From positions 153,107 to 217,106 of the forward strand of contig NZ_WIXI01000040.1 in the NCBI RefSeq assembly GCF_009617585.1: a stretch of 64,000 nt of DNA, in the 5' to 3' direction. The notes under the pieces are model-generated. The model was given only the letters and a program-made list of their open reading frames with translations, made no database searches and was not told the origin of the DNA. This document shows positions 43,807-52,904 of this stretch, piece by piece. Made by a program: the position numbers and the translations under genes. Position 1 is the first letter of the stretch; the number at the start of each line of letters is the position of its first letter. Origin of the DNA: Endobacterium cereale (GTDB lineage Bacteria > Pseudomonadota > Alphaproteobacteria > Rhizobiales > Rhizobiaceae).

Positions 43807-43863
43807 GCCCAGACAACGCGCCGCCGGATGCTGTGGGCGCGCGATCATTCTCCAGGAGTTCCG

Positions 43864-44748
43864 ATGACACAGTTTTTCCTGACCGTTACCTGCCCTTCGA
43901 CACGGGGCATCGTTGCGGCGATCACCACCTATCTCGCCGAAAGCGGCTGTAACATCACCGACAGTTCGCAGTTCGATGACGGCGAAACCGGCAAGTTCTT
44001 CATGCGCATCGGTTTCAAGTCGGAAACCGGCGCGGATCTTGCCGCCTTGCGGGAAAATTTTGGAGAGCGGGCAAAGGCCTTCGGCATGACCTATGCCTTC
44101 CATGACGACACCGAAAAGATGAAGGTGGTCATCATGGTCTCACGCTTCGGCCATTGCCTCAACGATCTGCTCTATCGGTGGCGGATCGGCGCTCTGCCGA
44201 TCGACATCGTTGCCGTCATCTCCAATCACATGGAATATCAGAAGGTCGTCGTGAACCACGACATTCCCTTCCACTACATCAAGGTGACGAAGGCCAACAA
44301 AGCGGAGGCCGAGGCCCGCCAGATGGCGATCATCGAGGAGACAGATGCCGATCTGGTCGTGCTTGCCCGTTACATGCAGGTCCTGTCGGATGAAATGTGC
44401 CGGAAAATGTCGGGCCGTATCATCAACATCCATCATTCCTTCCTGCCGAGCTTCAAGGGCGCGAACCCCTACAAGCAGGCCTATGATCGTGGGGTGAAGC
44501 TGATTGGTGCGACCTCGCATTATGTGACGGCGGATCTCGATGAAGGGCCGATCATCGAACAGGACACGATCCGCGTCACCCATGCGCAGAGCCCTGACGA
44601 TTACGTATCGCTTGGGCGCGATGTGGAAAGCCAGGTTCTGGCGCGCGCAATCCACGCGCATATTCACCGTCGTGTCTTCCTCAACGGCAATCGCACGATC
44701 GTTTTTCCGGCATCGCCCGGCTCCTTTGCATCCGAGCGCATGGGCTGA
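43864..44748 (+). CDS. purU: Formyltetrahydrofolate deformylase
   Basis: A 294-residue PurU. The N-terminal ACT domain is FFLTVTCPSTRGIVAAITTYLAESGCNI. The C-terminal formyltransferase-fold hydrolase has IINIHHSFLPSFKGANPY and ATSHYVTADLDEGPIIEQD, which contain the conserved His and Asp. It releases formate and regenerates THF. A long-loop hairpin with T-run follows 21 bases after the stop. Confidence 0.95.
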   Translation: MTQFFLTVTCPSTRGIVAAITTYLAESGCNITDSSQFDDGETGKFFMRIGFKSETGADLAALRENFGERAKAFGMTYAFHDDTEKMKVVIMVSRFGHCLNDLLYRWRIGALPIDIVAVISNHMEYQKVVVNHDIPFHYIKVTKANKAEAEARQMAIIEETDADLVVLARYMQVLSDEMCRKMSGRIINIHHSFLPSFKGANPYKQAYDRGVKLIGATSHYVTADLDEGPIIEQDTIRVTHAQSPDDYVSLGRDVESQVLARAIHAHIHRRVFLNGNRTIVFPASPGSFASERMG

Positions 44749-44769
44749 TAGCCGCCTGCAAGCAATGGT

Positions 44770-44819
44770 CCTGCCATCGTCTCGAATGAGGCGGTTGGCA
44801 GGGCTTTTTATTGTCTTTT
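44770..44819. terminator. Terminator between purU and ridA
   Basis: CCTGCCA (44770-44776) and TGGCAGG (44796-44802) form a 7-bp stem with a 19-base loop, followed by GCTTTTTATTG and a second T-run. It ends the sox-folD-purU transcript. The convergent ridA stop is immediately beyond. Confidence 0.7.
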
Positions 44820-45254
44820 TTATACGGCGGCGATGAGCTGGATTTCGACCGGTGCATTGCCGGGCAGCGTCGCAACGCCGATTGCCGCGCGCGTTCCGAT
44901 CGCGGCGTCGCCGAGGCGGTCTTTCAGGAATTGAGAGGCGTAATCCGCCAGCTTCGAATGCGCCGTGAAACCGGGCTCAGCCGCGATATAGACCGTCAGG
45001 CTGAGGATTGCAGCGATTGTTTCATCGGCCAGCAAATGTGCTTCGGCCGCTGACAGGGCGTTGCTGCAGGCGAGAATAACTGCGTCGGCATGGTTTGCCG
45101 GATTGGCGGAGGCCGCAATAATTCCGTCGAACTGAAGCACACCGTCAATACGGGGTGTCATCCCGGCCGTGAAGATCATGTCTCCGCGGCGAACCGCAGG
45201 GACATAAAGCCCCTGCGGGATCGGCAGGCCATTTCTGGCCCCGTCCGTTTTCAT
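44820..45254 (-). CDS. RidA-family enamine/imine deaminase
   Basis: A 144-residue RidA/YjgF protein. Family features are GLYVPAVRRGDMIFTAGMTPR at the N-terminus, the mid-region ILACSNALSAAEA, and the C-terminal GTRAAIGVATLPGNAPVEIQLIA, in which the arginine corresponds to the catalytic residue of RidA. It hydrolyses reactive imines released by PLP enzymes. It overlaps the upstream aminotransferase gene (ATGA), so it probably deals with that enzyme's intermediates. Confidence 0.92.
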   Translation of the reverse strand: MKTDGARNGLPIPQGLYVPAVRRGDMIFTAGMTPRIDGVLQFDGIIAASANPANHADAVILACSNALSAAEAHLLADETIAAILSLTVYIAAEPGFTAHSKLADYASQFLKDRLGDAAIGTRAAIGVATLPGNAPVEIQLIAAV

Positions 45255-46465
45255 GCACGATATCGGTCGACGAGAGCGACGAGACGCTCCGCTGCGGCTA
45301 CTGCCGCTGCATGATCCTGCGAAAAATTCAACCGGACACTGCTGTCGCTGAAGGGGGCGAATTCGGTGCCCGGCGTGACGATGACGCTCGCCTGCAGGCG
45401 AAGAATGCGTACGAAATCCTTGCCGCTGACAGCGAGCTTCGGCAATTGCGGGAAGATGTAGCTTCCGGCCTCAGTGGTGCGTACCTTGAAACCTTCGCTG
45501 GCGCGGAACGCCTTGAGAAGGTCGTCACGGATGGCTTCATGCTCGCGAACACGTTGATCCATCCATCCTGCAGGCTCATTGAACCATGTACGGAAAACGG
45601 CCTGGCTGTAACCGCCGGCACGTAGAGAAACGATTGCCTGCAGCTTTTCCATCCGGGTGATGATCGCCTTCGAACCGAAGGCGACACCAAGGCGATAGCC
45701 GCTCAGCGATTCGGTCTTGGACGGGCCCATGATGGTGATGACATTTTCCGCATCGATCGCTTCCGCCCGCAGATGCGCATAATCGACGCCGGAATAGAGC
45801 AGGCGTGAATACAGCTGATCGACGATGACGGTGGCGCCATAATGGCTCGCCAGCGTCGCGATCGATTTGATTTCATCGCGGGAATAGACAACGCCCGCTG
45901 GATTGTTAGGGTTGGAGAACAGGAAAACCTTGGCGCCCGATTTGAACGCGTCCTCCAGCTGCCCCAGATCGAGGCCGGCCTGGCCCTCGACATTCAGGTA
46001 ATCCATCTGGATGGGCATCATCTGCCCTTCGCAGAATTCCACCAGCTTGCGATTGGCGAAATAGTCCGGCTGCACCACGGCGACCTTGTCGCCATGCGCG
46101 ACGGTCGACGCGACGGCTAGGAACAGGGCGCCCTGCGTGCCGGGTGTCAGGATCATGCCGTCGGCGGCATCGACCGGTGCGCCGGTAAATTCCGCGATCG
46201 CAGGTGCAAGCTGCTCACGGATCGAGATGTCACCGCGATATTCCGTATAGGCCTGCTTGCCGCCCGCTTCGACGCCGGCGGTAAATACCTCGAACGATCC
46301 CGGTGTCGGGGTGAAGGCATCGACGTCGCCATGGGAAAAATCGACCTGGCGTCCCTCAAGCTTTGCGCCGCGCAGCAGGGTCTCGATATCGCCAACCTGT
46401 TGGCGCACTTCCTGGCCCGGCGCGGCATCGGTGCCCATGCGCTCGAACTTGGCTTGAATAGTCAT
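45251..46465 (-). CDS. Class I/II PLP aminotransferase
   Basis: A 404-residue fold-type I aminotransferase. PLP-contacting stretches include GTQGALFLAVASTVAHGD, LFSNPNNPAGVVYSRDE, the Asp-containing ATVIVDQLYSRLLY, and the Schiff-base lysine in GPSKTESLSGYRLGVAFG. The C-terminal SSVRLNFSQD holds the carboxylate-binding arginine. The start at 46465 is chosen for its normal N-terminus (MTIQAKFERMG) and for AGGAG seven bases upstream on the minus strand. It forms an operon with ridA and is divergent from a LysR regulator. Aspartate- or alanine-type specificity is likely, but unproven. Confidence 0.9.
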   Translation of the reverse strand: MTIQAKFERMGTDAAPGQEVRQQVGDIETLLRGAKLEGRQVDFSHGDVDAFTPTPGSFEVFTAGVEAGGKQAYTEYRGDISIREQLAPAIAEFTGAPVDAADGMILTPGTQGALFLAVASTVAHGDKVAVVQPDYFANRKLVEFCEGQMMPIQMDYLNVEGQAGLDLGQLEDAFKSGAKVFLFSNPNNPAGVVYSRDEIKSIATLASHYGATVIVDQLYSRLLYSGVDYAHLRAEAIDAENVITIMGPSKTESLSGYRLGVAFGSKAIITRMEKLQAIVSLRAGGYSQAVFRTWFNEPAGWMDQRVREHEAIRDDLLKAFRASEGFKVRTTEAGSYIFPQLPKLAVSGKDFVRILRLQASVIVTPGTEFAPFSDSSVRLNFSQDHAAAVAAAERLVALVDRYRA

Positions 46466-46557
46466 AAAAACTCCTTTCATCGGCACAAAGGCCGCAAAAC
46501 TGAAGGCTACGGTAACCGGGTTTTAAAACAATAAAATATGCTTGCCTGTTTCTTCAA

Positions 46558-46576
46558 AAGATAGAAAATATATCTT
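46558..46576. promoter_or_regulatory. Perfect dyad abutting the lysR start
   Basis: AAGATA (46558-46563) and TATCTT (46571-46576) form a perfect 6-bp dyad with a 7-base A/T-rich spacer, ending at the base before the ATG. No Shine-Dalgarno sequence is present, so the mRNA may be leaderless or the site may repress initiation. The divergent gap to the aminotransferase is 111 bases. Confidence 0.5.
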
Positions 46577-47497
46577 ATGGACACGAAATTCCTCGAAAGC
46601 TTCCTCATCGTTGCCGAATGCGGATCCGTTGCAGAGGCCGCGCGGCGCCTGAACATGACTTCGGCCGCGGTTGCCCAGCGAATAAGAGCGCTTGAGGCCG
46701 AGCTTGGGCAGGAACTGGTCTCTCGGGTTGGGCGTACGGTCCGGCCGACCGCTGCGGGACTTGCCGTACAGCGTCATGGGCCGGCGCTGGTGCGTGGCGC
46801 CAGAGACCTGCAGGCGATTGCGGCCGGAGACATTCCGAGCGGGCAGCTCCGGCTGGGCGCAACTGCGACGGCGATGACCGGACTCATCCCGCATATCACG
46901 GCCAGCCTCAGCGAGCGGTTCCGGCAGATCGATTATTTTCTGCAGCCGGGCTCATCGGTTAATCTCTATCACGCCGTCCTGTCGGGGGAGCTCGACGCGG
47001 CTTTGATCATCGAACCGCATTTCCCCATTCCCAAGGCATTCGGCTGGACGACCATTCGCCGGGAGCCTCTTCTGTTGCTGGCTCCAAAAGGGCTGCCGGT
47101 CGATGATCCGCATCAGGCGCTGACGTCGCAGCCGTTCATCCGGTATGACCGCAATCAATGGGGTGGCCAGATCGTCGATCGTTATCTGCGGCGCTATTCC
47201 ATCACGGTACGCGAATGGGCGGAACTGGATGCCCTCGACGCCATCGCGACTCTGGTCGATCGCGGGCTCGGCGTTGCGCTCGTGCCGGATTGGGCGCCGC
47301 CATGGCCGGAAGGGCTGCAACTGCAGAAACATCGGATTGCGGATGGCGATCTTCGCAATATGGGCGTCCTATGGGCGAATTCAGGCCCGAGGATTGCCGC
47401 CATCCGTGCATTCGTGGAGGCCTGTGGCGAAATTTCGCAAATGTCGGCGCCTGACAGCGGCTCGATGGATAATCCGGAAAATTCATCAAATAATTGA
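46577..47497 (+). CDS. LysR-family regulator
   Basis: A 306-residue LysR regulator. HTH at FLIVAECGSVAEAARRLNMTSAAVAQRIRALEAELGQELVSR, effector domain with LRLGATATAMTGLIPHITASL, LAPKGLPVDDPHQ and ATLVDRGLGVALVPDW. It is divergent from the aminotransferase-ridA pair and 419 bases upstream of a polyamine-type importer, so it may control both. The start has no ribosome site. Confidence 0.88.
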   Translation: MDTKFLESFLIVAECGSVAEAARRLNMTSAAVAQRIRALEAELGQELVSRVGRTVRPTAAGLAVQRHGPALVRGARDLQAIAAGDIPSGQLRLGATATAMTGLIPHITASLSERFRQIDYFLQPGSSVNLYHAVLSGELDAALIIEPHFPIPKAFGWTTIRREPLLLLAPKGLPVDDPHQALTSQPFIRYDRNQWGGQIVDRYLRRYSITVREWAELDALDAIATLVDRGLGVALVPDWAPPWPEGLQLQKHRIADGDLRNMGVLWANSGPRIAAIRAFVEACGEISQMSAPDSGSMDNPENSSNN

Positions 47498-47916
47498 AAT
47501 TATTGGAGAAACGCTGTTTTAATCTCTCTGATTCAGGCTTTGTATAACTATGAGTGGCTGCGAATTGCCAAATAGAAATTGCTTAAAGAAGGCCATTGAC
47601 AGATGTTTCGGTATACGTAAAGTATTCTGAATGGCGATCAAGGGAGGTGCTTTTTGGCACTGGTCGCACCGAAATACGATTGCCGCGTCACATGAAGCCG
47701 CGGCGGACATTCAAAGAGAATTCCGACCACTGAACCGGGTCGGCCATGAAGCTTAGAGACGGCACCGCAAACGCAGTGCCGTGGATGCAATGATGCGCGC
47801 CTCCGCGAGGCGTTCTCCGTCATGAAAGGGCTCAAGGCGCATCAGCGCATGCATGTGAATGCCACAATAGCTGCAAACAGCGAATGCATCCAACGATAGA
47901 GAAAAAGGGGAACACA
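47498..47916 (+). promoter_or_regulatory. 419-bp gene-free, structured leader before the importer
   Basis: A promoter-like TTGACA (47596-47601) with TAAAGT (47618-47623) lies near the left end. The following 290 bases contain four perfect stem-loops: GTGC-N6-GCAC (47647-47660), CCGACC-N9-GGTCGG (47723-47743), ACGGCAC-N10-GTGCCGT (47759-47782) and CGCCTC-N3-GAGGCG (47798-47812). No open frame with support exists here on either strand. This could be a structured 5' leader, or house a small RNA. Confidence 0.5.
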
Positions 47917-48987
47917 ATGACTCATCGTCGCATGAAACTGCCCATGATCAATCGTCGTAATTTTCTTGCAAAGGCCGGCCTCGCGACCGCCGGTGTGTTA
48001 GCTGCCCCTTACGTCAGCACCAGTTACGCAGCAACGAAGGAACTCGTTCTCGTGACCTGGGGCGGGAATTACCGTCAGGGCATGGAGGACGGTCTCGTCA
48101 AGCCGTTCATGAAAGAGACCGGCATCAACGTCACGGTTCTCGATACGCCCGACATGGCCAAGGTCAAGGCGCAGGTCATGACCGGTAATGTTCAGTGGGA
48201 TGTGTTCGATGCGCCCGGCTCCATGGGGGCAAGCGGCGCGACAAACGGCTATTGGGAAAAATTGCCGTCCGGCCTTTTCGATGAAGAAGATCTGACGCTC
48301 AAGTCCAAGGAATTCCTCGTTCCCTTCTTCACCTTCGCCGGCGGCATTGCCTTCGATCCGGCCCGTTTCCCGGATGGCAAACACCCGAAGACCTTTGCCG
48401 ACTATTTCAATGCCGAGGCATTCCCGGGCCGCCGGACGCTCAGAACCCGTGCTATGGAAACGCTGGAGATCGCGCTCCTCGGTGATGGCGTCGCGCCGGC
48501 AGAGCTTTATCCGCTCGATATCGACCGCGCCTTCAAGGTGCTGGAAAAGATCAAGCCGCATGTCGCCAAATGGGTCGAGGCCACGCCGCAGACCGTTACG
48601 CTTCTGCAGACCAAGGAAGCGGATTTCAGCTTCACCTATGCCAACCGCATCCAGGCCAGCAACCGCGACCAAGGCGTCAAGCTCGGTTTCTCTTTCGACC
48701 AGAACCTCAACGGCGTGGAGTATCTGGCCGTCCTAAAGGGCGCGCCGAACAAGGAAAATGCCTTCAAGTTCCTTTCCTTCGCGATGAAGCCGGAATACCA
48801 GGCATCGTGCATGGAGGCGAAGGGCGGCGCACCGATCAGCCGCAAGGCCTATTCGCTGCTCAAGCCGGAATCGCTCGAGTGGCTGCCCAAGCTGGACGCC
48901 ACCAACAACGCCTACATCAACGATGAATGGTGGGCGACCAAGCTCGAAGCAACGGAGCGTCGCTTCAAGGAATGGCTTCTCGGTTAA
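47917..48987 (+). CDS. Polyamine-type ABC transporter solute-binding protein with Tat signal
   Basis: A 356-residue binding protein of the spermidine/putrescine (PotD-like) family. It has a twin-arginine leader MINRRNFLAKAGLATAGVL ending near STSYAATK. The mature N-terminus LVLVTWGGNYRQGMEDGLVKPF is typical. Other features are VQWDVFDAPGSMGASGATNGYWEKL and GAPISRKAYSLLKPESLEW. ATG 47917 follows AAGGGG with good spacing. It is the first gene of an importer with two permeases and an ATPase. The real ligand could be any small cationic or organic acid compound. Confidence 0.9.
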   Translation: MTHRRMKLPMINRRNFLAKAGLATAGVLAAPYVSTSYAATKELVLVTWGGNYRQGMEDGLVKPFMKETGINVTVLDTPDMAKVKAQVMTGNVQWDVFDAPGSMGASGATNGYWEKLPSGLFDEEDLTLKSKEFLVPFFTFAGGIAFDPARFPDGKHPKTFADYFNAEAFPGRRTLRTRAMETLEIALLGDGVAPAELYPLDIDRAFKVLEKIKPHVAKWVEATPQTVTLLQTKEADFSFTYANRIQASNRDQGVKLGFSFDQNLNGVEYLAVLKGAPNKENAFKFLSFAMKPEYQASCMEAKGGAPISRKAYSLLKPESLEWLPKLDATNNAYINDEWWATKLEATERRFKEWLLG

Positions 48988-49035
48988 TCCCAGTCCCGAT
49001 TTCAAATCGCTGGTTTAAGCCTAGAGGACATTTCA

Positions 49036-49863
49036 GTGACCGTTATCGCCTCCAAAGGTGCCGGACCCTTCATTGCGCCGGCAGCGATCCTTTCGCTGCT
49101 GGTAGCCCTGGTTCCCGTCATCTTCATCTTCTACAACAGCACGGCCGGTGGGACGTCCACGGAAGCTTTCACCAGCATTCTTGAAAGCAACCTGTTCCTG
49201 CGCGCGATGAGGACGACGGTTGAGGTGTCACTCCTCGCCAGCCTCCTCAGCGTCGTGCTGGGTTATGTCGTGGCCCTTCATCTGGCGCGGCAGTCGGCGC
49301 GGCGCCGTGCCGCGTTGATGGTTCTGGTTCTCCTGCCGTTCTGGACCAGCATTCTCGTGAAAAGTTATGCCTTCACGATCATTCTGGGCCGCGAAGGCAT
49401 CATCAATAGCTTCCTCTCCTGGGCCTTGGGCGCGGAAGTCGTCCTTCCGCTGATCTTCAACCGTGTCGGCGTCATGGTCGGCATGACCAATTATCTGACG
49501 CCGCTCGTGGTCTTTCCGGTTCTCGCCAGTCTGCTGGCGATTGATCCCGCGCTTTACCGCGCCGCCGAGATCATGGGGGCAAAACCCGCCCGCATCTTCC
49601 TGACGGTGACGCTGCCTCTCAGTGCTCCCGGTGTGCTTGCCGGTGCGCTCAGCGCCGCGGTGATGTCGCTCGGTTTCTTCATCGTGCCGGCCCTGATGGG
49701 CGGCAAGCAGGACATCATGCTGGCCAATCTGGTCGACTTCTACACCCGCGAGGTTCTCGATTGGAATGTCGCGTCGGCGGTGGGCGTAATTCTGTTCGCT
49801 CTCGTTGCCATATTCGCAGTGCCGGCAATGCTCCTGCGCGGCAAACAACAGGGGGCACGCTGA
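49036..49863 (+). CDS. Polyamine-type ABC transporter permease 1 (PotB-like)
   Basis: A 275-residue permease that starts with GTG. Helices include FIAPAAILSLLVALVPVIFIFYN, VSLLASLLSVVLGYVVALHLA and ALMVLVLLPFWTSILVKSY. The cytoplasmic loop YRAAEIMGAKPARIFLTVTLPLSAPG contacts the ATPase. AGAGGA lies 7 bases before the GTG. It shares one base with the next gene (TGATG). Confidence 0.92.
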   Translation: MTVIASKGAGPFIAPAAILSLLVALVPVIFIFYNSTAGGTSTEAFTSILESNLFLRAMRTTVEVSLLASLLSVVLGYVVALHLARQSARRRAALMVLVLLPFWTSILVKSYAFTIILGREGIINSFLSWALGAEVVLPLIFNRVGVMVGMTNYLTPLVVFPVLASLLAIDPALYRAAEIMGAKPARIFLTVTLPLSAPGVLAGALSAAVMSLGFFIVPALMGGKQDIMLANLVDFYTREVLDWNVASAVGVILFALVAIFAVPAMLLRGKQQGAR

Positions 49864-50675
49864 TGACCGCTCATATCAGGGATGGCCGCAAGGTCGCCTA
49901 TCGCTGGATCGGCACGGTGCTGGCCATCGGCGTCTACATATTCCTGCTGGCCCCCAGCGTCATCGTCATTCCCGTCTCGTTCGGCTCGCAATACGAACTG
50001 AGCTTTCCGCCCCGGCAATATTCACTTGATCTCTATCGCATCTTCTTCTCGAGCGATTCCTGGATGCAGCCGCTGTTCCTCAGCTTGCGGGTCGCATTGA
50101 TGACGACCTTCATCTCGACGGTGATTGCCGTGCCGGCGGCCTATGCCATCGTGCGTTTCAGCTTCATCGGCAAGAAACTGCTGATGGCCCTGATCATGAG
50201 CCCGCTGGTCATTCCCTCGGTGGTTTTTGCGCTCGGCGTCTATCTCTATTTTTCCTATCTGAGATTGACCGGCACCACGACCGGCCTGGTCATCGCACAT
50301 ACGATGTTCGTTCTTCCCTATGCGCTGGTGATCATCAGCGCCGGGATCCAGAAGCTCGATCCGAACCTGGAATTCGGCGCAATGCTGATGGGGGCGGGGC
50401 GTTTCCGGATGATGATGACGGTTGTCCTGCCGCAGCTTTATCCGTCGATCGGGGCAGGGGCGCTCTTTGCCTTCCTCATCTCTTTCGACGAGGTCGTGAT
50501 TTCCTGGTTCCTCGCCGGCCCCACCACCACAACGCTGTCGGTCAAGATGTTCAGCGCGATCCAGTGGGAAATCTCGCCGGTGATCGCCGCCGTATCGACA
50601 ATTCTCACGGCGATCTCGCTTGTCGTCTGCCTGGTCAACGTCATGCTTCAGAAAAAGACCGACACGCCGGCCTGA
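49863..50675 (+). CDS. Polyamine-type ABC transporter permease 2 (PotC-like)
   Basis: A 270-residue permease. It has WIGTVLAIGVYIFLLAPSVIVIPVSF, VALMTTFISTVIAVPAAYAIVRFSF and LIMSPLVIPSVVFALGVYLY. The EAA-like loop is EFGAMLMGAGRFRMMMTVVLPQLYPS. It pairs with the preceding permease. The downstream ATPase starts 72 bases later. Confidence 0.92.
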   Translation: MTAHIRDGRKVAYRWIGTVLAIGVYIFLLAPSVIVIPVSFGSQYELSFPPRQYSLDLYRIFFSSDSWMQPLFLSLRVALMTTFISTVIAVPAAYAIVRFSFIGKKLLMALIMSPLVIPSVVFALGVYLYFSYLRLTGTTTGLVIAHTMFVLPYALVIISAGIQKLDPNLEFGAMLMGAGRFRMMMTVVLPQLYPSIGAGALFAFLISFDEVVISWFLAGPTTTTLSVKMFSAIQWEISPVIAAVSTILTAISLVVCLVNVMLQKKTDTPA

Positions 50676-50747
50676 TGAGGTGACTGATCGCCTGCAAAAA
50701 CAGATCCGCGCCAGAGCCTGTGTTCTTCATGCGCCAAGGAAGATTTT

Positions 50748-51842
50748 ATGACTGTTACCGAACCGAACATGATTGAATTGCAGGGAGTGTCGAAGGAATT
50801 CGGGAATTTCCTTGCGCTTCGCCCCACCGACCTGAACGTGCGAAAAGGCGAATTTTTGACACTGCTCGGGCCCTCCGGCTCCGGCAAGAGCACGCTTCTC
50901 AACATGATTTCCGGCGCGTTTGCGGCCAGTTCCGGCAGGATCATGCTCAATGGTACGGATATCACCAACGCACCGCCGCGCAAACGCGGTATCGGCATGG
51001 TGTTCCAGAACTACGCCCTGATGCCACATATGACGGCGTTTGAAAACGTCGCCTATCCTCTCAAGGTGCGTGGAGTCTCCAAGGCGGACATCAGAGAAAA
51101 GGTCACGGATGCCCTGAAACGCGTCGGCCTTGCCGGTTTTGAACATCGCAAGCCGAAACAACTCTCCGGCGGCCAGCAGCAGCGCGTCGGTATTGCCCGC
51201 TGCATCGTCTATTCGCCGTCGATCATCATGATGGACGAGCCGCTTGGCGCACTCGACAAGAACCTGCGCGAGCAGATGCAGGACGAGATCAAGACCCTGC
51301 ACCGCGAGATCGGCACCACCTTCATCTACGTCACGCATGACCAGGAAGAAGCCCTGAACATGTCCGATCGCATCTGCCTGATGAACAATGGCAGCATCGT
51401 ACAGCTCGGCACGCCGGATGATCTCTATTTCCGCCCGGTCAACAAGTTCGCGGCCCAGTTCATCGGCGAGTCCAACCTGTTCTCCGGCAAGTTTGAGGCG
51501 GATGGACGTCTGAAACTGTCCAGTGGTGATGGGCTCGCGCTTCCCGCAAATGCCGGGATTGCTGTCGGACAGTCCTGTCAGGTCATGCTCCGGCCGGAAC
51601 GGGTCAAGGCCGTGGTGGCCGGTGATGCGCCGGTATCGGCCAGCACGCAATCGGCGTCCGGGCGTGTGGCCAATGTTTCCTTCATCGGCAGCATGACCTC
51701 TCTTGCCGTCGAACTCACTGACGGCACGCTTATCAAACTCAAGCTCACCTCCTTGCCGCTGCAGAGCCGCTACAAGGTCGGTGACGCCATCGAACTGCGC
51801 TGGGATGCCGAGGATCTCGTCGTCCTGCGGGAAGAAGCCTGA
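50748..51842 (+). CDS. Polyamine-type ABC transporter ATPase (PotA-like)
   Basis: A 364-residue ATPase: Walker [17 protein letters not shown]-loop [14 protein letters not shown], signature [15 protein letters not shown], Walker [14 protein letters not shown] and H-loop [18 protein letters not shown]-terminal TOBE domain runs from about residue 240 and ends [16 protein letters not shown]. It is preceded by AAGGAAG. Followed after 70 bases by a DHDPS-family lyase. Confidence 0.94.
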   Translation: MTVTEPNMIELQGVSKEFGNFLALRPTDLNVRKGEFLTLLGPSGSGKSTLLNMISGAFAASSGRIMLNGTDITNAPPRKRGIGMVFQNYALMPHMTAFENVAYPLKVRGVSKADIREKVTDALKRVGLAGFEHRKPKQLSGGQQQRVGIARCIVYSPSIIMMDEPLGALDKNLREQMQDEIKTLHREIGTTFIYVTHDQEEALNMSDRICLMNNGSIVQLGTPDDLYFRPVNKFAAQFIGESNLFSGKFEADGRLKLSSGDGLALPANAGIAVGQSCQVMLRPERVKAVVAGDAPVSASTQSASGRVANVSFIGSMTSLAVELTDGTLIKLKLTSLPLQSRYKVGDAIELRWDAEDLVVLREEA

Positions 51843-51912
51843 CCGGCACCACGGCTCAACACCGATACGCATAAGGCTCCTTGGATGGGAGCCGGACATT
51901 TGGAGACTTGAT

Positions 51913-52809
51913 ATGGATATCCGCAATCTTTCCGGCATCGTCACGGCGACGCCGACCCCCATCAAGGACGGAAACGTCGACGTCGCTTCCGTCAAGGAAC
52001 TGGCCCGCTATCTTGTCACCAATGGCGCGACGGGCCTGGCGCCGATCGGCGGCACAGGTGAATATATCTCGCTGAGCGAACAGCAGAAGGTCGACATGGT
52101 TCGCGCGACCGTGGAAGCCGTCGATGGCGCCATTCCGACGATCGCCGGCCTGATCGCTCCGGGACTGGGTGAAGTGTTCGATAGCGGCAAGCGCATCCTC
52201 GATGCCGGTGCCGACGGCCTTCTGGTCACCACGCCCTTTTATGTGCGTCCGACGCAGCAGGGGATCATCGATTATTTCAAGGCGATCTCCGACACGCTCG
52301 ATACCGATCTTGTGCTCTACGAATTCCCCTACCGAACCGGTGTTTCTTTGACGGCCGAAACGGTTCAGGCTCTGGGCGAGACGACCCGTATCGTGGCGAT
52401 GAAGGCATGTAATGCCGATGCCGGCCTGCAGATGCGCGTGCTTGAGGCAGCCGGTGACAGGATCGCCATCCTGTCCGGCGACGAGGATGTCTATCCGCTG
52501 CATCTGGCAGCCGGCGCCAAGGGCGGCTTGTTCGCATCGTCCTGCATCATCCCGAAGGTCTGGAACAGGATCACCCAACTCGGACAGGCCAACAGGACTG
52601 CCGAGGCGCTGGCCCTGCATGCCAGGATCAGGCCATTCCTGAAACTGCTGTTTAGCGAGCACAATCCGATCCCGCTCAAGGCCGCTCTGCGCATTCTCGG
52701 AAAGCCGTGTGGCGAAGCGATCCTGCCGCTTTTGAGCGCGAGTTCCGAGACTGAGGCCCAACTCGTCAAGATGCTGCCGGACATACAGGCGCTCGAAGCC
52801 TCGATGTAA
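51913..52809 (+). CDS. DHDPS/NAL-family lyase (second copy)
   Basis: A 298-residue class I aldolase-fold enzyme. GGTGEYISLSEQ forms the carboxylate loop, LVLYEFPYRTG carries the catalytic tyrosine and IVAMKACNADAG the Schiff-base lysine. It lacks the KESSGD pattern of the first copy (IKES there, MKAC here), so substrate differs. The GTGE(Y/F)-S-L stretch resembles 5-dehydro-4-deoxyglucarate dehydratases. It is preceded by GGAG at 51902 and is the fifth gene of the polyamine-type importer unit. Confidence 0.87.
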   Translation: MDIRNLSGIVTATPTPIKDGNVDVASVKELARYLVTNGATGLAPIGGTGEYISLSEQQKVDMVRATVEAVDGAIPTIAGLIAPGLGEVFDSGKRILDAGADGLLVTTPFYVRPTQQGIIDYFKAISDTLDTDLVLYEFPYRTGVSLTAETVQALGETTRIVAMKACNADAGLQMRVLEAAGDRIAILSGDEDVYPLHLAAGAKGGLFASSCIIPKVWNRITQLGQANRTAEALALHARIRPFLKLLFSEHNPIPLKAALRILGKPCGEAILPLLSASSETEAQLVKMLPDIQALEASM

Positions 52810-52904
52810 GGGCTAAGGTGACGATCAACCGCCGCCAACTCGCTCAGCCCGGAATTATTTCGACCATATGCGTGTACGGCACATCTGCCGAATGGAAGTG
52901 AAAC

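Noticed and set aside
47638..47835. 65-codon minus-strand frame in the structured leader
   Set aside because: No ribosome site, odd composition, and it overlaps the stem-loops. Probably not coding.
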